Below the pieces are notes generated by a model that was given only the letters and a program-made list of their open reading frames with translations, did no database searches and was not told the origin of the DNA. This document shows, piece by piece, positions 41,217-48,168 of a stretch of 64,000 nt of DNA. Both the position numbers and the translations under genes were made by a program. Location of the stretch: contig JAGRPL010000004.1 of assembly GCA_019449595.1 (NCBI GenBank), positions 1,116,001 to 1,180,000 of the forward strand, written 5' to 3'. Origin of the DNA: Rhodoferax sp. (GTDB lineage Bacteria > Pseudomonadota > Gammaproteobacteria > Burkholderiales > Burkholderiaceae_C). Within the stretch, counting starts at the first letter, position 1, and every line of letters begins with the position of its first letter.

Positions 41217-41446
41217 GCCTTGCCTGGACTTCCAATGACCCATTTGCGTCATCGAGGCCTAACAAAATCAAGTACTTACGCGAACACGACCGAACCTGCC
41301 CGCACCTACTTGACCACCTCCGCAGGTCTATCTGCTATCACTTGCGCTATCAAATGCGACCTACGGACGCCCAAATGATACCTAGCGTTCAAAATGTACG
41401 CAAGACTTCACACATGTCCGAGTGGTCACCCGACAGGTCTATCTGC
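41198..41446. repeat. Direct repeats in the left attachment region
   Basis: Two kinds of exact direct repeat lie here. CAGGTCTATCTGC occurs at 41,323-41,335 and 41,434-41,446. CGACCTACGGA occurs inside the tRNA fragment (41,198-41,208) and again at 41,357-41,367. Repeats of this size next to a tRNA attachment site could be arm-type binding sites for a tyrosine recombinase. No reading frame covers the 41,217-41,558 stretch convincingly. Confidence 0.5.
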
Positions 41447-41558
41447 AACCCCTTAGGTACCTGTCGATGATGTATCACTTTGCCTAACGCGAAACCTAAA
41501 TCAAAGCCTTATCAAAGCTGGGAAGTTGAACTTGTCGCCCGGCAACTCCCGGCAGTCT

Positions 41559-42365
41559 TCAGGGTTGGAAATCCCCCCAGATTTGCAAAATGCCTTCTCC
41601 ATCTAACGGCCCTCGGTTGCAAAGCTCAGAAGCTAGACATTCGATGGCCAAAAAATGAGGGGATAGCATCGGAACAACATTCTCTAACGCGTATGCGGTA
41701 AATGGTGAATCGGATTCCGGTGGCCACGTTCCATCAGCATGCGGTTGAAATGGAGTGTCCGGGTAACGTCCTGATGCATCAGCAGGCTTTGTCAAATAGA
41801 AAGGGAGTTTATCTAGCTGTGCATTGGCCATTGCCTGCAGTTCAAATGCGGGGAGTGACAAACTCTTTCCCATGTCATCGACAAGGCGAAAAGTATCAAA
41901 AAGAATTCTCTCGACCGCGTAGCCTCCGCATGCTACTGGCTTTTTTGAACTGAAGTCCTGCGTATGCTTGACCCTCGTAGATGGATTCCCGCCTGTATCC
42001 ACGCTGGACGAATTTACGGTAGCACCAGCCAAAATGGCCGAGGCGATATGACCCGCCTCGTGGAAACAAATAAAGAGCCGGGAGCCCACTGGAATACTCA
42101 TAAAAGCAACTGGGTTAGATTTTGTATGTGCCATCGTCACTTTGCTGTGACAAATGGAGTGTTTTCGATTTTCACTCGATTTAAGGCGAAGTAACGAGTG
42201 AAATTTCTTACACGATGTGACTCGCTGCGTTCCAACAATCGGTTCATGTACTTGTCCCAATGCCATAACTTCCACTTTTGTGACATCTCGTACTTGAGCA
42301 CTCGGCTTTGAGGGGTCAAAGAGTTTGACATTGCTATACGTTCTCAGATGGCGCTTGTTTGCCAT
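41559..42365 (-). CDS. Accessory protein with FtsH/M41-like HEAGH motif
   Basis: Product of up to 268 aa. The clear motif is CFHEAGHIASAILAG (HEAGH at 102-106), the zinc site of M41 peptidases, and ACGGYAVERILFD (147-152 GGYAVE) resembles the FtsH segment GGxxAEE that carries the third ligand. No AAA domain is present, so this is a stand-alone peptidase-like domain. The first 77 residues look unstructured, and an ATG at 42134 (MAHTKSNP) could be the true start. It faces the SSB-like gene. Substrate and role unknown; it could regulate island genes or inactivate host proteins. Confidence 0.6.
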   Translation of the reverse strand: MANKRHLRTYSNVKLFDPSKPSAQVRDVTKVEVMALGQVHEPIVGTQRVTSCKKFHSLLRLKSSENRKHSICHSKVTMAHTKSNPVAFMSIPVGSRLFICFHEAGHIASAILAGATVNSSSVDTGGNPSTRVKHTQDFSSKKPVACGGYAVERILFDTFRLVDDMGKSLSLPAFELQAMANAQLDKLPFYLTKPADASGRYPDTPFQPHADGTWPPESDSPFTAYALENVVPMLSPHFLAIECLASELCNRGPLDGEGILQIWGDFQP

Positions 42366-42388
42366 CCCATACTAATGAGGACAAATAG

Positions 42389-42802
42389 ATGCAGGTATTT
42401 GGAAATATCGCCAAGGCACCGGAGCGCAAGGTCTCCAAGACTACCCAACGTGGCTACTACGAGATGCGGCTCGCCGAAAGTCAACGCGGCGTGGACGCCG
42501 CACCGACGTTTTATACCGTACGCGTTATGAAAGACGATGACCCACAGCTGGAGAAAGGCGACTTCGTTCGTGTCACCGGCAAACTCAAGGCCGACTTTTA
42601 TATGAGCCGCGAAGGCAAGCCCACCGGTAACCTGCTGGTGATTGCTTTCGAGGCCCAGAAGATTGCGAAGCCGGCGGCGCTGGTGGCGGAGGCTCAGGCC
42701 CAAGAAAAAAAAAGGACGGCGCAAGAAACTGTGTCTGCACCCGAGGAGCCAGCCAGCGTTCTGCAGCGCGTACCTACCAACAACGACGGTTGGTACGACT
42801 GA
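42389..42802 (+). CDS. SSB-like OB-fold single-stranded DNA-binding protein
   Basis: Product of 137 aa. Residues about 1-95 have the strand pattern of a short SSB OB fold (GYYEMRLAESQRG, FYTVRVMKDDDP, KGDFVRVTGKLKADFYM, NLLVIAFEA). The C-terminus is Glu/Ala-rich and ends NNDGWYD, acidic-aromatic but not the DDDIPF tip of housekeeping SSB. Short SSBs of this type are common on integrative elements. An intrinsic terminator follows 46 nt downstream. Function in DNA transfer or replication is inferred. Confidence 0.65.
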   Translation: MQVFGNIAKAPERKVSKTTQRGYYEMRLAESQRGVDAAPTFYTVRVMKDDDPQLEKGDFVRVTGKLKADFYMSREGKPTGNLLVIAFEAQKIAKPAALVAEAQAQEKKRTAQETVSAPEEPASVLQRVPTNNDGWYD

Positions 42803-42848
42803 CGCGAACGCGCCGCTATAGAGAAGGAACCATCGTCCAGTGATTCGG

Positions 42849-42880
42849 AAAGCCACCTGTTCTGGGTGGCTTTTCTCTTT
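42849..42880 (+). terminator. Intrinsic terminator after the SSB-like gene
   Basis: Arms AAAGCCACC (42,849-42,857) and GGTGGCTTT (42,865-42,873) form a 9-bp stem with a 7-nt loop, followed by TTCTCTTT on the plus strand. It lies 46 nt after the SSB-like stop codon. Confidence 0.85.
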
Positions 42881-42933
42881 GGGACGGTGAATTCAGTCAC
42901 TGCAAGACTTTGCACTTCATCGCTATACAGAGG

Positions 42934-43227
42934 ATGACACCCATCCAATGCAAACGACCGCCCTCCTTTCTTCCCAAAGCCATCGGTGAGAGCCAAGTCT
43001 TCAACTTCTTTGGCCAGCGAAACCTACTTGCTGCCCTCACCGTCCAAGGCAAGCTCTTCGTTGCCTACGAGTGCGCAGACGGGTTGACGCTCCAAACCGA
43101 TGCGGGTGAAGCCATGGAAAAGGGGCCGGTGTACCGCTTCATGCAAGAGCACCTGGAAGCCCTCAAGGCTGGTGCGGTGCCCGCAACCCTCACCAGTGTT
43201 CATGCCCGAAGGAAGGCACTTTCGTAG
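42934..43227 (+). CDS. Hypothetical accessory protein
   Basis: Product of 97 aa from the ATG at 42934; a TTG at 42910 is in the same frame. The centre (NLLAALTVQGKLFVAYECADGLTLQTDAGEAMEKG) looks like a small beta-rich fold; the C-terminus is helical and basic. I do not recognise a family. GAGG directly abuts the ATG, which is a poor ribosome site. It stands alone between the terminator at 42,849 and the small-gene chain at 43,319. Confidence 0.45.
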   Translation: MTPIQCKRPPSFLPKAIGESQVFNFFGQRNLLAALTVQGKLFVAYECADGLTLQTDAGEAMEKGPVYRFMQEHLEALKAGAVPATLTSVHARRKALS

Positions 43228-43318
43228 CTACCAATACTGGATGTTCAGTTGCACACCAGCAGCAGAATTCTGAGGGTGTTTTCTGGCGTTTTGAGAGTGA
43301 GATTCATACACTTTTCAG

Positions 43319-43540
43319 ATGCTCGAAGCTCCTATTCACCGCCGGCCTGACTTCGTACTTCGCGAATGGAAAGTGCAAGGATTGCGAGTGTCACTTGATG
43401 GTGACGGGTACACCGCGCACGGTCTGGACTACAGCGATGGCAAGCCTATGAACTCCGGGGTCATCAAGTACTATGACTCCGTGCAGCACCTTGCCCTCTA
43501 CTTTGGGATTGACGACACAAAAGCGGGAAAACGCGAGTGA
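43319..43540 (+). CDS. Small accessory protein 1 of an overlapping four-gene chain
   Basis: Product of 73 aa (MLEAPIHRRPDFVLREWKV). It has beta-rich stretches such as VQGLRVSLDGDGYTAHGLDYSDG and ends helical (SVQHLALYFGIDD). No family recognised. Its TGA overlaps the GTG of the next ORF by 2 bases (GTGA, a 4-nt overlap), beginning a chain of coupled small genes. Confidence 0.55.
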   Translation: MLEAPIHRRPDFVLREWKVQGLRVSLDGDGYTAHGLDYSDGKPMNSGVIKYYDSVQHLALYFGIDDTKAGKRE

Positions 43541-43698
43541 AAGACCGGGAGCAAGAGTACCTCCGGCTTTGGATTCTGCATGACATCGTCCTGATATTGA
43601 AAGACGACCCGGAGCAGCGCGAGGCTTATCAAGCACTGCTCCCTGACTTGAAATCAGCGCTGTTCCGCTGGGCAGTACCTGAATTGGTTAAAAAATGA
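43537..43698 (+). CDS. Small accessory protein 2 (53 aa) of the chain
   Basis: This short ORF starts with GTG at 43537 and ends TGA at 43698. It encodes 53 aa beginning MKDREQEYLRLWILHD and ending AVPELVKK, acidic-amphipathic and probably helical. It overlaps the gene before by 4 nt (GTGA) and the gene after by 4 nt (ATGA). Exact coupling on both sides is the main evidence that it is translated, since at this length an ORF alone means little. Confidence 0.55.
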   Translation: MKDREQEYLRLWILHDIVLILKDDPEQREAYQALLPDLKSALFRWAVPELVKK

Positions 43699-43901
43699 CT
43701 GTACAAGAATTGATTTCAATCTTGCAAAAGCACGACCCCTGGCGAGTGGTTGTGGATGGTGAGGGCCTAGAGCTGCGTGTTGGCGATGTACTGGCTGTGC
43801 AGTTGCATAAGGTCCCGGGGACTCCCGCCTGGGGCGACCAAGGAGCCGCACGATACGAGCTATGCGACGAAGGAAGCATTGAAGGGTTAAGCATTGGATG
43901 A
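43695..43901 (+). CDS. Small accessory protein 3 of the chain
   Basis: Product of 68 aa (MTVQELISILQKHDPWRVVVDGEG). A helix is followed by beta strands; the start TVQELISILQKHDPWRVVVDG resembles small phage/plasmid proteins with an N-terminal 'LIxxLxxxxPxxxV' pattern, seen in many accessory regions with unknown function. Its ATG overlaps the previous stop and its stop overlaps the next ATG, each by 4 nt. Confidence 0.55.
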   Translation: MTVQELISILQKHDPWRVVVDGEGLELRVGDVLAVQLHKVPGTPAWGDQGAARYELCDEGSIEGLSIG

Positions 43902-44125
43902 AGACAGAGAAAATTCTCGAGGAATGGCCAGAGACCGCCGAGGAGACGCTTTTAGTCGTGCAGCGGTACTACTACCTCAGCCGCAAATTTGGGTCGCAGT
44001 ACGACTTTTCGCTGACGCTCTTTTTGTACCCAGTCAGCATCGCTGAAATTGATGCTGTGGTGCACGCAGAAGACAAGCTTTCAGCTGCAGCTGCATTGCT
44101 CACTGAGAAAATTAATCGTTGGTAA
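43898..44125 (+). CDS. Small accessory protein 4 of the chain
   Basis: Product of 75 aa (MKTEKILEEWPETAEETLLVVQRYYYLSRKFG). Mostly helical by inspection, with a conserved-looking YYYLSRKFG segment. It overlaps protein 3 by 4 nt and ends TAA. The same frame stays open for 39 further codons to 44,245 without a start codon. No function recognised. Confidence 0.55.
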   Translation: MKTEKILEEWPETAEETLLVVQRYYYLSRKFGSQYDFSLTLFLYPVSIAEIDAVVHAEDKLSAAAALLTEKINRW

Positions 44126-44533
44126 CAGAGAAAACAATGCTGGAACAACACAGACGACGCTGGCATTTTTGTTTGCAATACCGCGTCTGAAAGGCAACAG
44201 GCGCTGCGGCGGGCTATGCAGCTCGTGCGGGCTAGAAAAATTTGAGCATGCGCCATCTGGAGATGGTTTCGCGAGCGTTTAGACTTTAAACTCTTTTGAA
44301 ATCAATGACTTACTGATTGAGAAACGAGAAAATTTGTCGATTGCCACGGCTAACGCAGTGCTTTGTTCAGGATGTCTGTCAATCGGTCCACCGCCAACAG
44401 CAGCCATTGCTCCATCACTGGGTGAAGTTGCGAAGGTAAGAATGCGATGTTTGAAACATACGTGCGATTTACCAAAAAAGAGACCCAGCACGGCGGCTGG
44501 GCCAACCCCTTGGGGGCTCTGTCCAGGGAGGTA
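44126..44533. other. Stretch without a supported gene
   Basis: About 400 nt between the small-gene chain and the structured palindrome. Short frames exist on both strands (44,334-44,534 plus; 44,279-44,491 minus) but lack ribosome sites and look like translated non-coding DNA. A CCCAGC/GCTGGG hairpin lies near 44,490. I see no promoter or RNA gene that I can support. Confidence 0.4.
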
Positions 44534-44585
44534 AGACAGAGGGCCGTAAGGCCAGTGAAGACTTTAGCACCTCACTGCTCTGTCT
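44534..44585 (+). other. Three-way-junction palindrome, possible structured RNA
   Basis: Outer arms AGACAGAG (44,534-44,541) and CTCTGTCT (44,578-44,585) pair perfectly over 8 bp. Inside are two hairpins: GGCC-GTAA-GGCC (44,542-44,553), whose loop is a GNRA tetraloop in the plus-strand sense, and CAGTGA/TCACTG (44,553-44,558 and 44,572-44,577) around a 13-nt loop. It lies 23 nt past the stop of the minus-strand regulator. The GNRA loop favours a plus-strand RNA, but terminator or DNA cruciform roles are open. Confidence 0.45.
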
Positions 44586-44607
44586 CATGGCAATTGCCCC
44601 CCAGTCT

Positions 44608-45249
44608 TCAGTGATTCAACCTGGGACGCTTCACACTCTTCGCCTTGTAGGTCTCCACCACCAACGTCCGGTAGGCCTGCAGCGACCTCAGCTTTTCCAG
44701 TTCATCGACCAGGCTCTCTGTAGTCAGACCCGGATTGAGCAAGACCTTTCCGGTCGATGCTTCATAGAGCTTCACAACCCCGAACAAGCTGAGTTCATCT
44801 GAGTGTCGAATACAGGGTGTCATCATTGGGCCCCAGTCTGGGTCGCCGCATATGAAGTCCATGGCTCGATAGACCTCTGTTGCGAGCATGTTTTTGCACT
44901 CACTCAAGTCTTCCAGGGTCACTATGTCCGCAAGCATCAATACCATCATGCGCGGAACACCCAAAAAGTTTGCGCAGGCGATTGAGAAATCGTTGCCGAT
45001 GCATTTCACCGAACGAATCCCATTGCGCAATTGATTGATATACCCATAATTAACGCCCAATTCGCGTGCCATTGTGTCCAACCTAATGTCTCGCTCTTGT
45101 GCGCATTGAATGAGGGCTGACATCAGTGCACCTCCGGGGCGACGCAGCTCCTCTGTATCGAATTCTCCAGACCAACGCGTCTGGGACTCAGTCATTGCAA
45201 AGGTTCGTTGCAGGTCAATTGTTACTGAGCTGTCTGTTTTCATTTTCAT
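44608..45249 (-). CDS. Xre-family HTH transcriptional regulator
   Basis: Product of 213 aa. Residues about 44-100 form an Xre/Cro-like helix-turn-helix (LIQCAQERDIRLDTMARELGVNYGYINQLRNG). The rest lacks a recognised sensor or peptidase domain and ends in a basic tail (SVKRPRLNH). It is probably a repressor controlling island genes or itself. Adjacent inverted repeats could be operators. Start at 45249, with a second ATG 6 nt downstream; no clear Shine-Dalgarno at either. Confidence 0.65.
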   Translation of the reverse strand: MKMKTDSSVTIDLQRTFAMTESQTRWSGEFDTEELRRPGGALMSALIQCAQERDIRLDTMARELGVNYGYINQLRNGIRSVKCIGNDFSIACANFLGVPRMMVLMLADIVTLEDLSECKNMLATEVYRAMDFICGDPDWGPMMTPCIRHSDELSLFGVVKLYEASTGKVLLNPGLTTESLVDELEKLRSLQAYRTLVVETYKAKSVKRPRLNH

Positions 45250-45335
45250 AATTAATTTGTAGATTCTTAAGTTGCAACCGTGGCAAATCCTTCAGCATAC
45301 AAAAGGGCTGAAGTTGCCAGATAGCAGAAATTTGA

Positions 45336-45363
45336 GGGTGCCCTTTATATTTGCAGGGCACCC
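45336..45363 (-). other. Perfect 8-bp stem-loop downstream of a hypothetical gene
   Basis: GGGTGCCC and GGGCACCC pair around a 12-nt AT-rich loop. It lies 87 nt past the stop of the minus-strand gene 45,451-46,005. On that strand it is followed by TCAAATTTCT, a weak U-tract, so it is a possible terminator; it also lies between that gene and the Xre regulator promoter. Confidence 0.45.
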
Positions 45364-45450
45364 GAGGAGCCAGTTTCACTCAGCGAGTGGCATTCCAAGC
45401 TTGGAGCACATCTCACCCAGCGGCCCACCGCTTTGGGAGCGCCATGCGTC

Positions 45451-46005
45451 TCATAAATGAGACTCTTTGGACTCCAGCCATTTAACAAAACCCCATGCTA
45501 GGCATCGCTCGAAGTCGCCGGCCCATTGCAACATTTCGAGATATGCAAGAACTTGCTCTATGTCATCCTGGTTCGGCTGATTTAACACCACGCCAATCCA
45601 GGGGTGCGATGGCGTTACGGAGGTAACCTGCAGAGAGTCACGACTAATCTCATCGCAGAGCGATAGCCAAGGGATGGTGCCAGAGCGTTCCTCTGTAACG
45701 ACCATCATGATGACCGCAGGACACATACTTCTGCCCTTAAGCCAGAGCGTCGCTTTAAGGTTAGTTCCCGAGACTGCAAGTTGAAGTAGCGTGCTGTCGC
45801 CAATCTCTTTCATTTCTGCCCATCCGTTATTCGAATGGGTGTCTCTGATTTTTTTTACACAATATTCAATTGCATCCGCACTAACTTGATTTCGGTGCTG
45901 AAGACATGTATGTCCGGTTGTAAGCGTAATGTGCTCAAAAACAGTTGGGGGTTGAAACCAAGGACTTTTCGCTACTGAATTTGTGTAGTTAGCTTCTGTG
46001 TTCAT
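45451..46005 (-). CDS. Hypothetical accessory protein
   Basis: Product of 184 aa. It begins MNTEANYTNSVAKSPWF and has mixed alpha/beta character (DSTLLQLAVSGTNLKATLWLKG, then AVIMMVVTEERSG). No signal peptide, membrane helix or catalytic motif is seen and no family recognised. Lower-GC codon use than the core genes fits acquired DNA. The ribosome site (GAAAGAATTAG) is weak. Confidence 0.55.
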   Translation of the reverse strand: MNTEANYTNSVAKSPWFQPPTVFEHITLTTGHTCLQHRNQVSADAIEYCVKKIRDTHSNNGWAEMKEIGDSTLLQLAVSGTNLKATLWLKGRSMCPAVIMMVVTEERSGTIPWLSLCDEISRDSLQVTSVTPSHPWIGVVLNQPNQDDIEQVLAYLEMLQWAGDFERCLAWGFVKWLESKESHL

Positions 46006-46090
46006 CTAATTCTTTCAGACGTGTTTTAGCTGCGGCCCAAAACTGGTACGCGCAGATTCCGAAGCAAAGTGCTTCGGGACTAAATTGAGA

Positions 46091-46372
46091 TTAGTTTTTG
46101 AGCCGCTCTAGAGGCTCGTGTTGCCGCAGCGCATACGCGCTTTGGGTAATGACATCGTTCACGGGGTAACCGCTACTTGAGTAATGTGACCATACAGAAT
46201 AGTTGGTCACTGAAGTAATTATTTCAACAAAACTCGCCATTTTCGGCAAGTGCAAAGTGCATGCACCGGACATGGACACCCACGTCAAAGTGCATCTGGA
46301 TTGGCGAAGGAAGTACCACGTACCGACTCGATGAATTGAAGCAACAACGACATCGAATTCATCTTCAATCAT
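46091..46372 (-). CDS. Doubtful hypothetical ORF
   Basis: A frame encoding about 93 aa from an ATG at 46372 (MIEDEFDVVVASIHRVG). The full frame runs back into the terminator of the upstream gene, so only the part from 46372 could be a gene. The sequence looks moderately protein-like but has no recognised family, no good ribosome site and no neighbour coupling. It may be non-coding. Confidence 0.22.
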   Translation of the reverse strand: MIEDEFDVVVASIHRVGTWYFLRQSRCTLTWVSMSGACTLHLPKMASFVEIITSVTNYSVWSHYSSSGYPVNDVITQSAYALRQHEPLERLKN

Positions 46373-46382
46373 TCCAAGTCCA

Positions 46383-46411
46383 AAAATGAAGCCACCTCTC
46401 ACGGTGGCTTC
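46383..46411 (-). terminator. Intrinsic terminator after the 89-aa gene
   Basis: On the minus strand GAAGCCACC and GGTGGCTTC form a 9-bp stem with a 6-nt loop, followed by ATTTTTGG. It begins 13 nt after the stop of the gene 46,425-46,694. The stem sequence is nearly the same as that of the terminator at 42,849 (AAAGCCACC/GGTGGCTTT). Confidence 0.8.
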
Positions 46412-46424
46412 ATGCAATCAATTT

Positions 46425-46694
46425 CTATTCAATCGTTAGCCCCCTGCACCGGTCGCTTGTGCAATATCGAACTGCTTGCTCGAGCGCTTCTGTCGTGGGC
46501 GTCGAACAGTTCAACCCAGAGTGGAGCCTAGCTATTTCACTGGCCTCGGGTTGGTCACGAAATCTTTTCGCCATCGCCTCCAACACAGAGAGGAGAAGCT
46601 GATGGGCCATTGCGCGCATGCCGTCCTTCTTTTGCTCAACAGCGTCTGATGGCGGCAGGCTCAGGGGGTAGCCTTCAATTGAAAATTTACGCAT
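46425..46694 (-). CDS. Hypothetical accessory protein, coupled to upstream gene
   Basis: Product of 89 aa (MRKFSIEGYPLSLPPSDAVEQKKDG), mainly helical in the middle (MRAMAHQLLLSVLEAMAKRF). The ATG at 46694 lies within the last codons of the upstream gene, an 8-nt overlap; a longer in-frame extension was discarded because it is antisense-like and overlaps that gene throughout. Ends just before an intrinsic terminator. Function unknown. Confidence 0.55.
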   Translation of the reverse strand: MRKFSIEGYPLSLPPSDAVEQKKDGMRAMAHQLLLSVLEAMAKRFRDQPEASEIARLHSGLNCSTPTTEALEQAVRYCTSDRCRGLTIE

Positions 46695-47361
46695 GCTGTT
46701 TAACCGCCTTGCTAGTGGCTGCCTTCTTGGATGCGGCTTTCTCAGCGGCGCGCTTCCGCTTTTCGAAGGCCACGCCCTCTTCATGGGCGTCCGACCATTC
46801 GGCCTCAGAAATGCACTGACCGTAGTACCTACCGTAATGCGATACATCCTGCGCTTCCACGCGCTCATCGTCATTCAAAAAACAGTACCTGGAGCCGCTA
46901 TTCTTTGCAAGTTTCAACTTTGCAGCGATGCACTCGTCAATCGTGTATTTGTGCGCGATGGTCTTCTTTCCAAAATTGGCAAGCTTTCCATCCTCCATCG
47001 CCTTTGCCAACAGTTCACGAGCAATTTCATAGCTGGTAACAAACCCCTCCTCATCTCCGCCCTCGCAAATTACTGACAATGCCGACCACCAGCGGTCCGT
47101 GATTCGGTAGCAGTCGTCGTATTCGCTCAGTTGTTCAATGAAGTCTTCGAATGCAGCTTTTTTTGCAAAGATTTGCTGCGGCCACCGGTAGTTGTCCAGA
47201 GAGCCGGCCTCAACGGCCAAAGTAATACTGTCAAGTACCTCGCAGACCATCAGTTCATCCATACTTTTGATGGGCTTGAGTGTCTTCTTTTTGTCGTCCC
47301 AAATTTCTGGGTAAACAGCGATATCGCGTTGTTGAAATTGGTAGCTATTGATTTTTGCCAT
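46687..47361 (-). CDS. Hypothetical accessory protein with Lys/Ala-rich tail
   Basis: Product of 224 aa (MAKINSYQFQQRDIAVYPEIWDDKKKTL). Mixed alpha/beta body with YDDCYRITDRWWSALSVICEGGDEEG, and a basic low-complexity C-terminus (KRKRAAEKAASKKAATSKA), perhaps nucleic-acid binding. AAGGAA lies 8 nt before the ATG, the best ribosome site in this part of the island. It heads a two-gene unit ending at the terminator near 46,400. No family recognised. Confidence 0.6.
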   Translation of the reverse strand: MAKINSYQFQQRDIAVYPEIWDDKKKTLKPIKSMDELMVCEVLDSITLAVEAGSLDNYRWPQQIFAKKAAFEDFIEQLSEYDDCYRITDRWWSALSVICEGGDEEGFVTSYEIARELLAKAMEDGKLANFGKKTIAHKYTIDECIAAKLKLAKNSGSRYCFLNDDERVEAQDVSHYGRYYGQCISEAEWSDAHEEGVAFEKRKRAAEKAASKKAATSKAVKQHA

Positions 47362-47388
47362 TTTGCATTTCCTTGAATTTGTTGTTTG

Positions 47389-47408
47389 ACTAGCTAGGTA
47401 TAGCTAGT
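47389..47408. promoter_or_regulatory. Perfect palindrome upstream of the two-gene unit (operator candidate)
   Basis: ACTAGCTA and TAGCTAGT flank a 4-bp GGTA centre, a perfect 8+8 inverted repeat 28 nt before the start of the gene at 47361. Position and symmetry fit a dimeric repressor site, possibly for the island Xre regulator. Related CTAGC pieces recur near 47,820 but not as full palindromes. Confidence 0.45.
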
Positions 47409-48168
47409 TGGTTTGGCAGCTCTCAAGCTGCAGGTCAAATGCCTGGCACATGACCATTTGCGTATTTCCGAAATTTTTTCTCATCTTCACACCGCATTTC
47501 CAGCGATTGGTGCGACCTTTGGTCGTGCCATCTCAGCCTGTCAGGTTCTACGCATTGCGTGCCCCGAGGGTGGGTTTCGTCTCATAGGACAGAGTAACTC
47601 TCACCTTGTCGGTCATCTGGCTGCTCGCAAATTTTTAATGAACCAACGCAATCCGACGATGCGGAAAACTGAAACCAAAGCGATGAAACCTTTGGCGAAA
47701 ACTGACAAATAGAAGATTTTTTCGAGACCCCGGAAGGTCTCTTTGCCGGCCCGCATCGTCTAGCGTTTTGGGCGAGTGACAACGTTCACGCTTTGCAGCG
47801 TTACTTGCCGTGGGATGAGCTAGCTGGTGGGCTAGTCATGAATTGATGGGACGTAATGTAGCGGATATTTCAGGCAATTTTAGAAAAGTCGTGTTAATTT
47901 TTTTCACGCTTCTAGTCTGCATTCTTGCGTTTAACAATGAATCGAGCATGCAACAGTTTGCTAGTCAACAGGGTGTCCTCTCTAGGTGAATGGCCGATGG
48001 CCCCCGGTCAAACTCAACGGACGCAGCTCCCGAAGGCAAATTTTGCTTTATCGTTCCTTGCGCCAAGCTCATAGAAGACTTGCGCGCCTCATGATAGACC
48101 CCAGTCTTTCATTTAAAGCAGACATTTCATCTTGACATCGGCCGTGCTGTACTGAATTTAGTAGTGGG
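47409..48168. other. 760-nt stretch without a supported gene
   Basis: It separates the small accessory genes from the defence operon. Plus frame 47,413-47,712 lacks a credible start. A GAGACC/GGTCTC hairpin (47,724-47,741) is followed by only three T residues. AT-rich tracts near 47,880-47,940 could hold promoters. The region lies downstream of the last defence gene, so it probably contains that operon's end and nothing coding that I can support. Confidence 0.4.

Noticed and set aside
41171..41260. A complete tRNA gene at the core/island junction
   Set aside because: Only the 3' half pairs correctly. The 5' anticodon-stem strand, D arm and GGGATCT acceptor strand are absent upstream on the minus strand.
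43319..44125. Toxin-antitoxin module in the four-gene chain
   Set aside because: No known toxin or antitoxin fold or DNA-binding motif could be recognised in any of the four short proteins.
44126..44245. Continuation of the 75-aa gene's frame after its TAA for 39 codons
   Set aside because: It looks protein-like but has no start codon near the stop and nothing showing stop readthrough. A nonsense mutation in a longer ancestral gene is possible but cannot be shown here.
44279..44534. Opposed frames 44,279-44,491 (minus) and 44,334-44,534 (plus)
   Set aside because: Short, mutually overlapping, no ribosome sites, no coupling to neighbours and no recognisable protein pattern.
46373..46417. Upstream part of the frame 46,091-46,417 as coding
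   Set aside because: Its first codons are exactly the stem-loop of the intrinsic terminator of the preceding gene, so the start there is an artefact.
47413..47712. Plus-strand frame of 99 codons in the gap before the defence operon
   Set aside because: Begins with TTG without a ribosome site and lacks protein-like pattern; the hairpin after it has too short a T-run to support a transcription unit.
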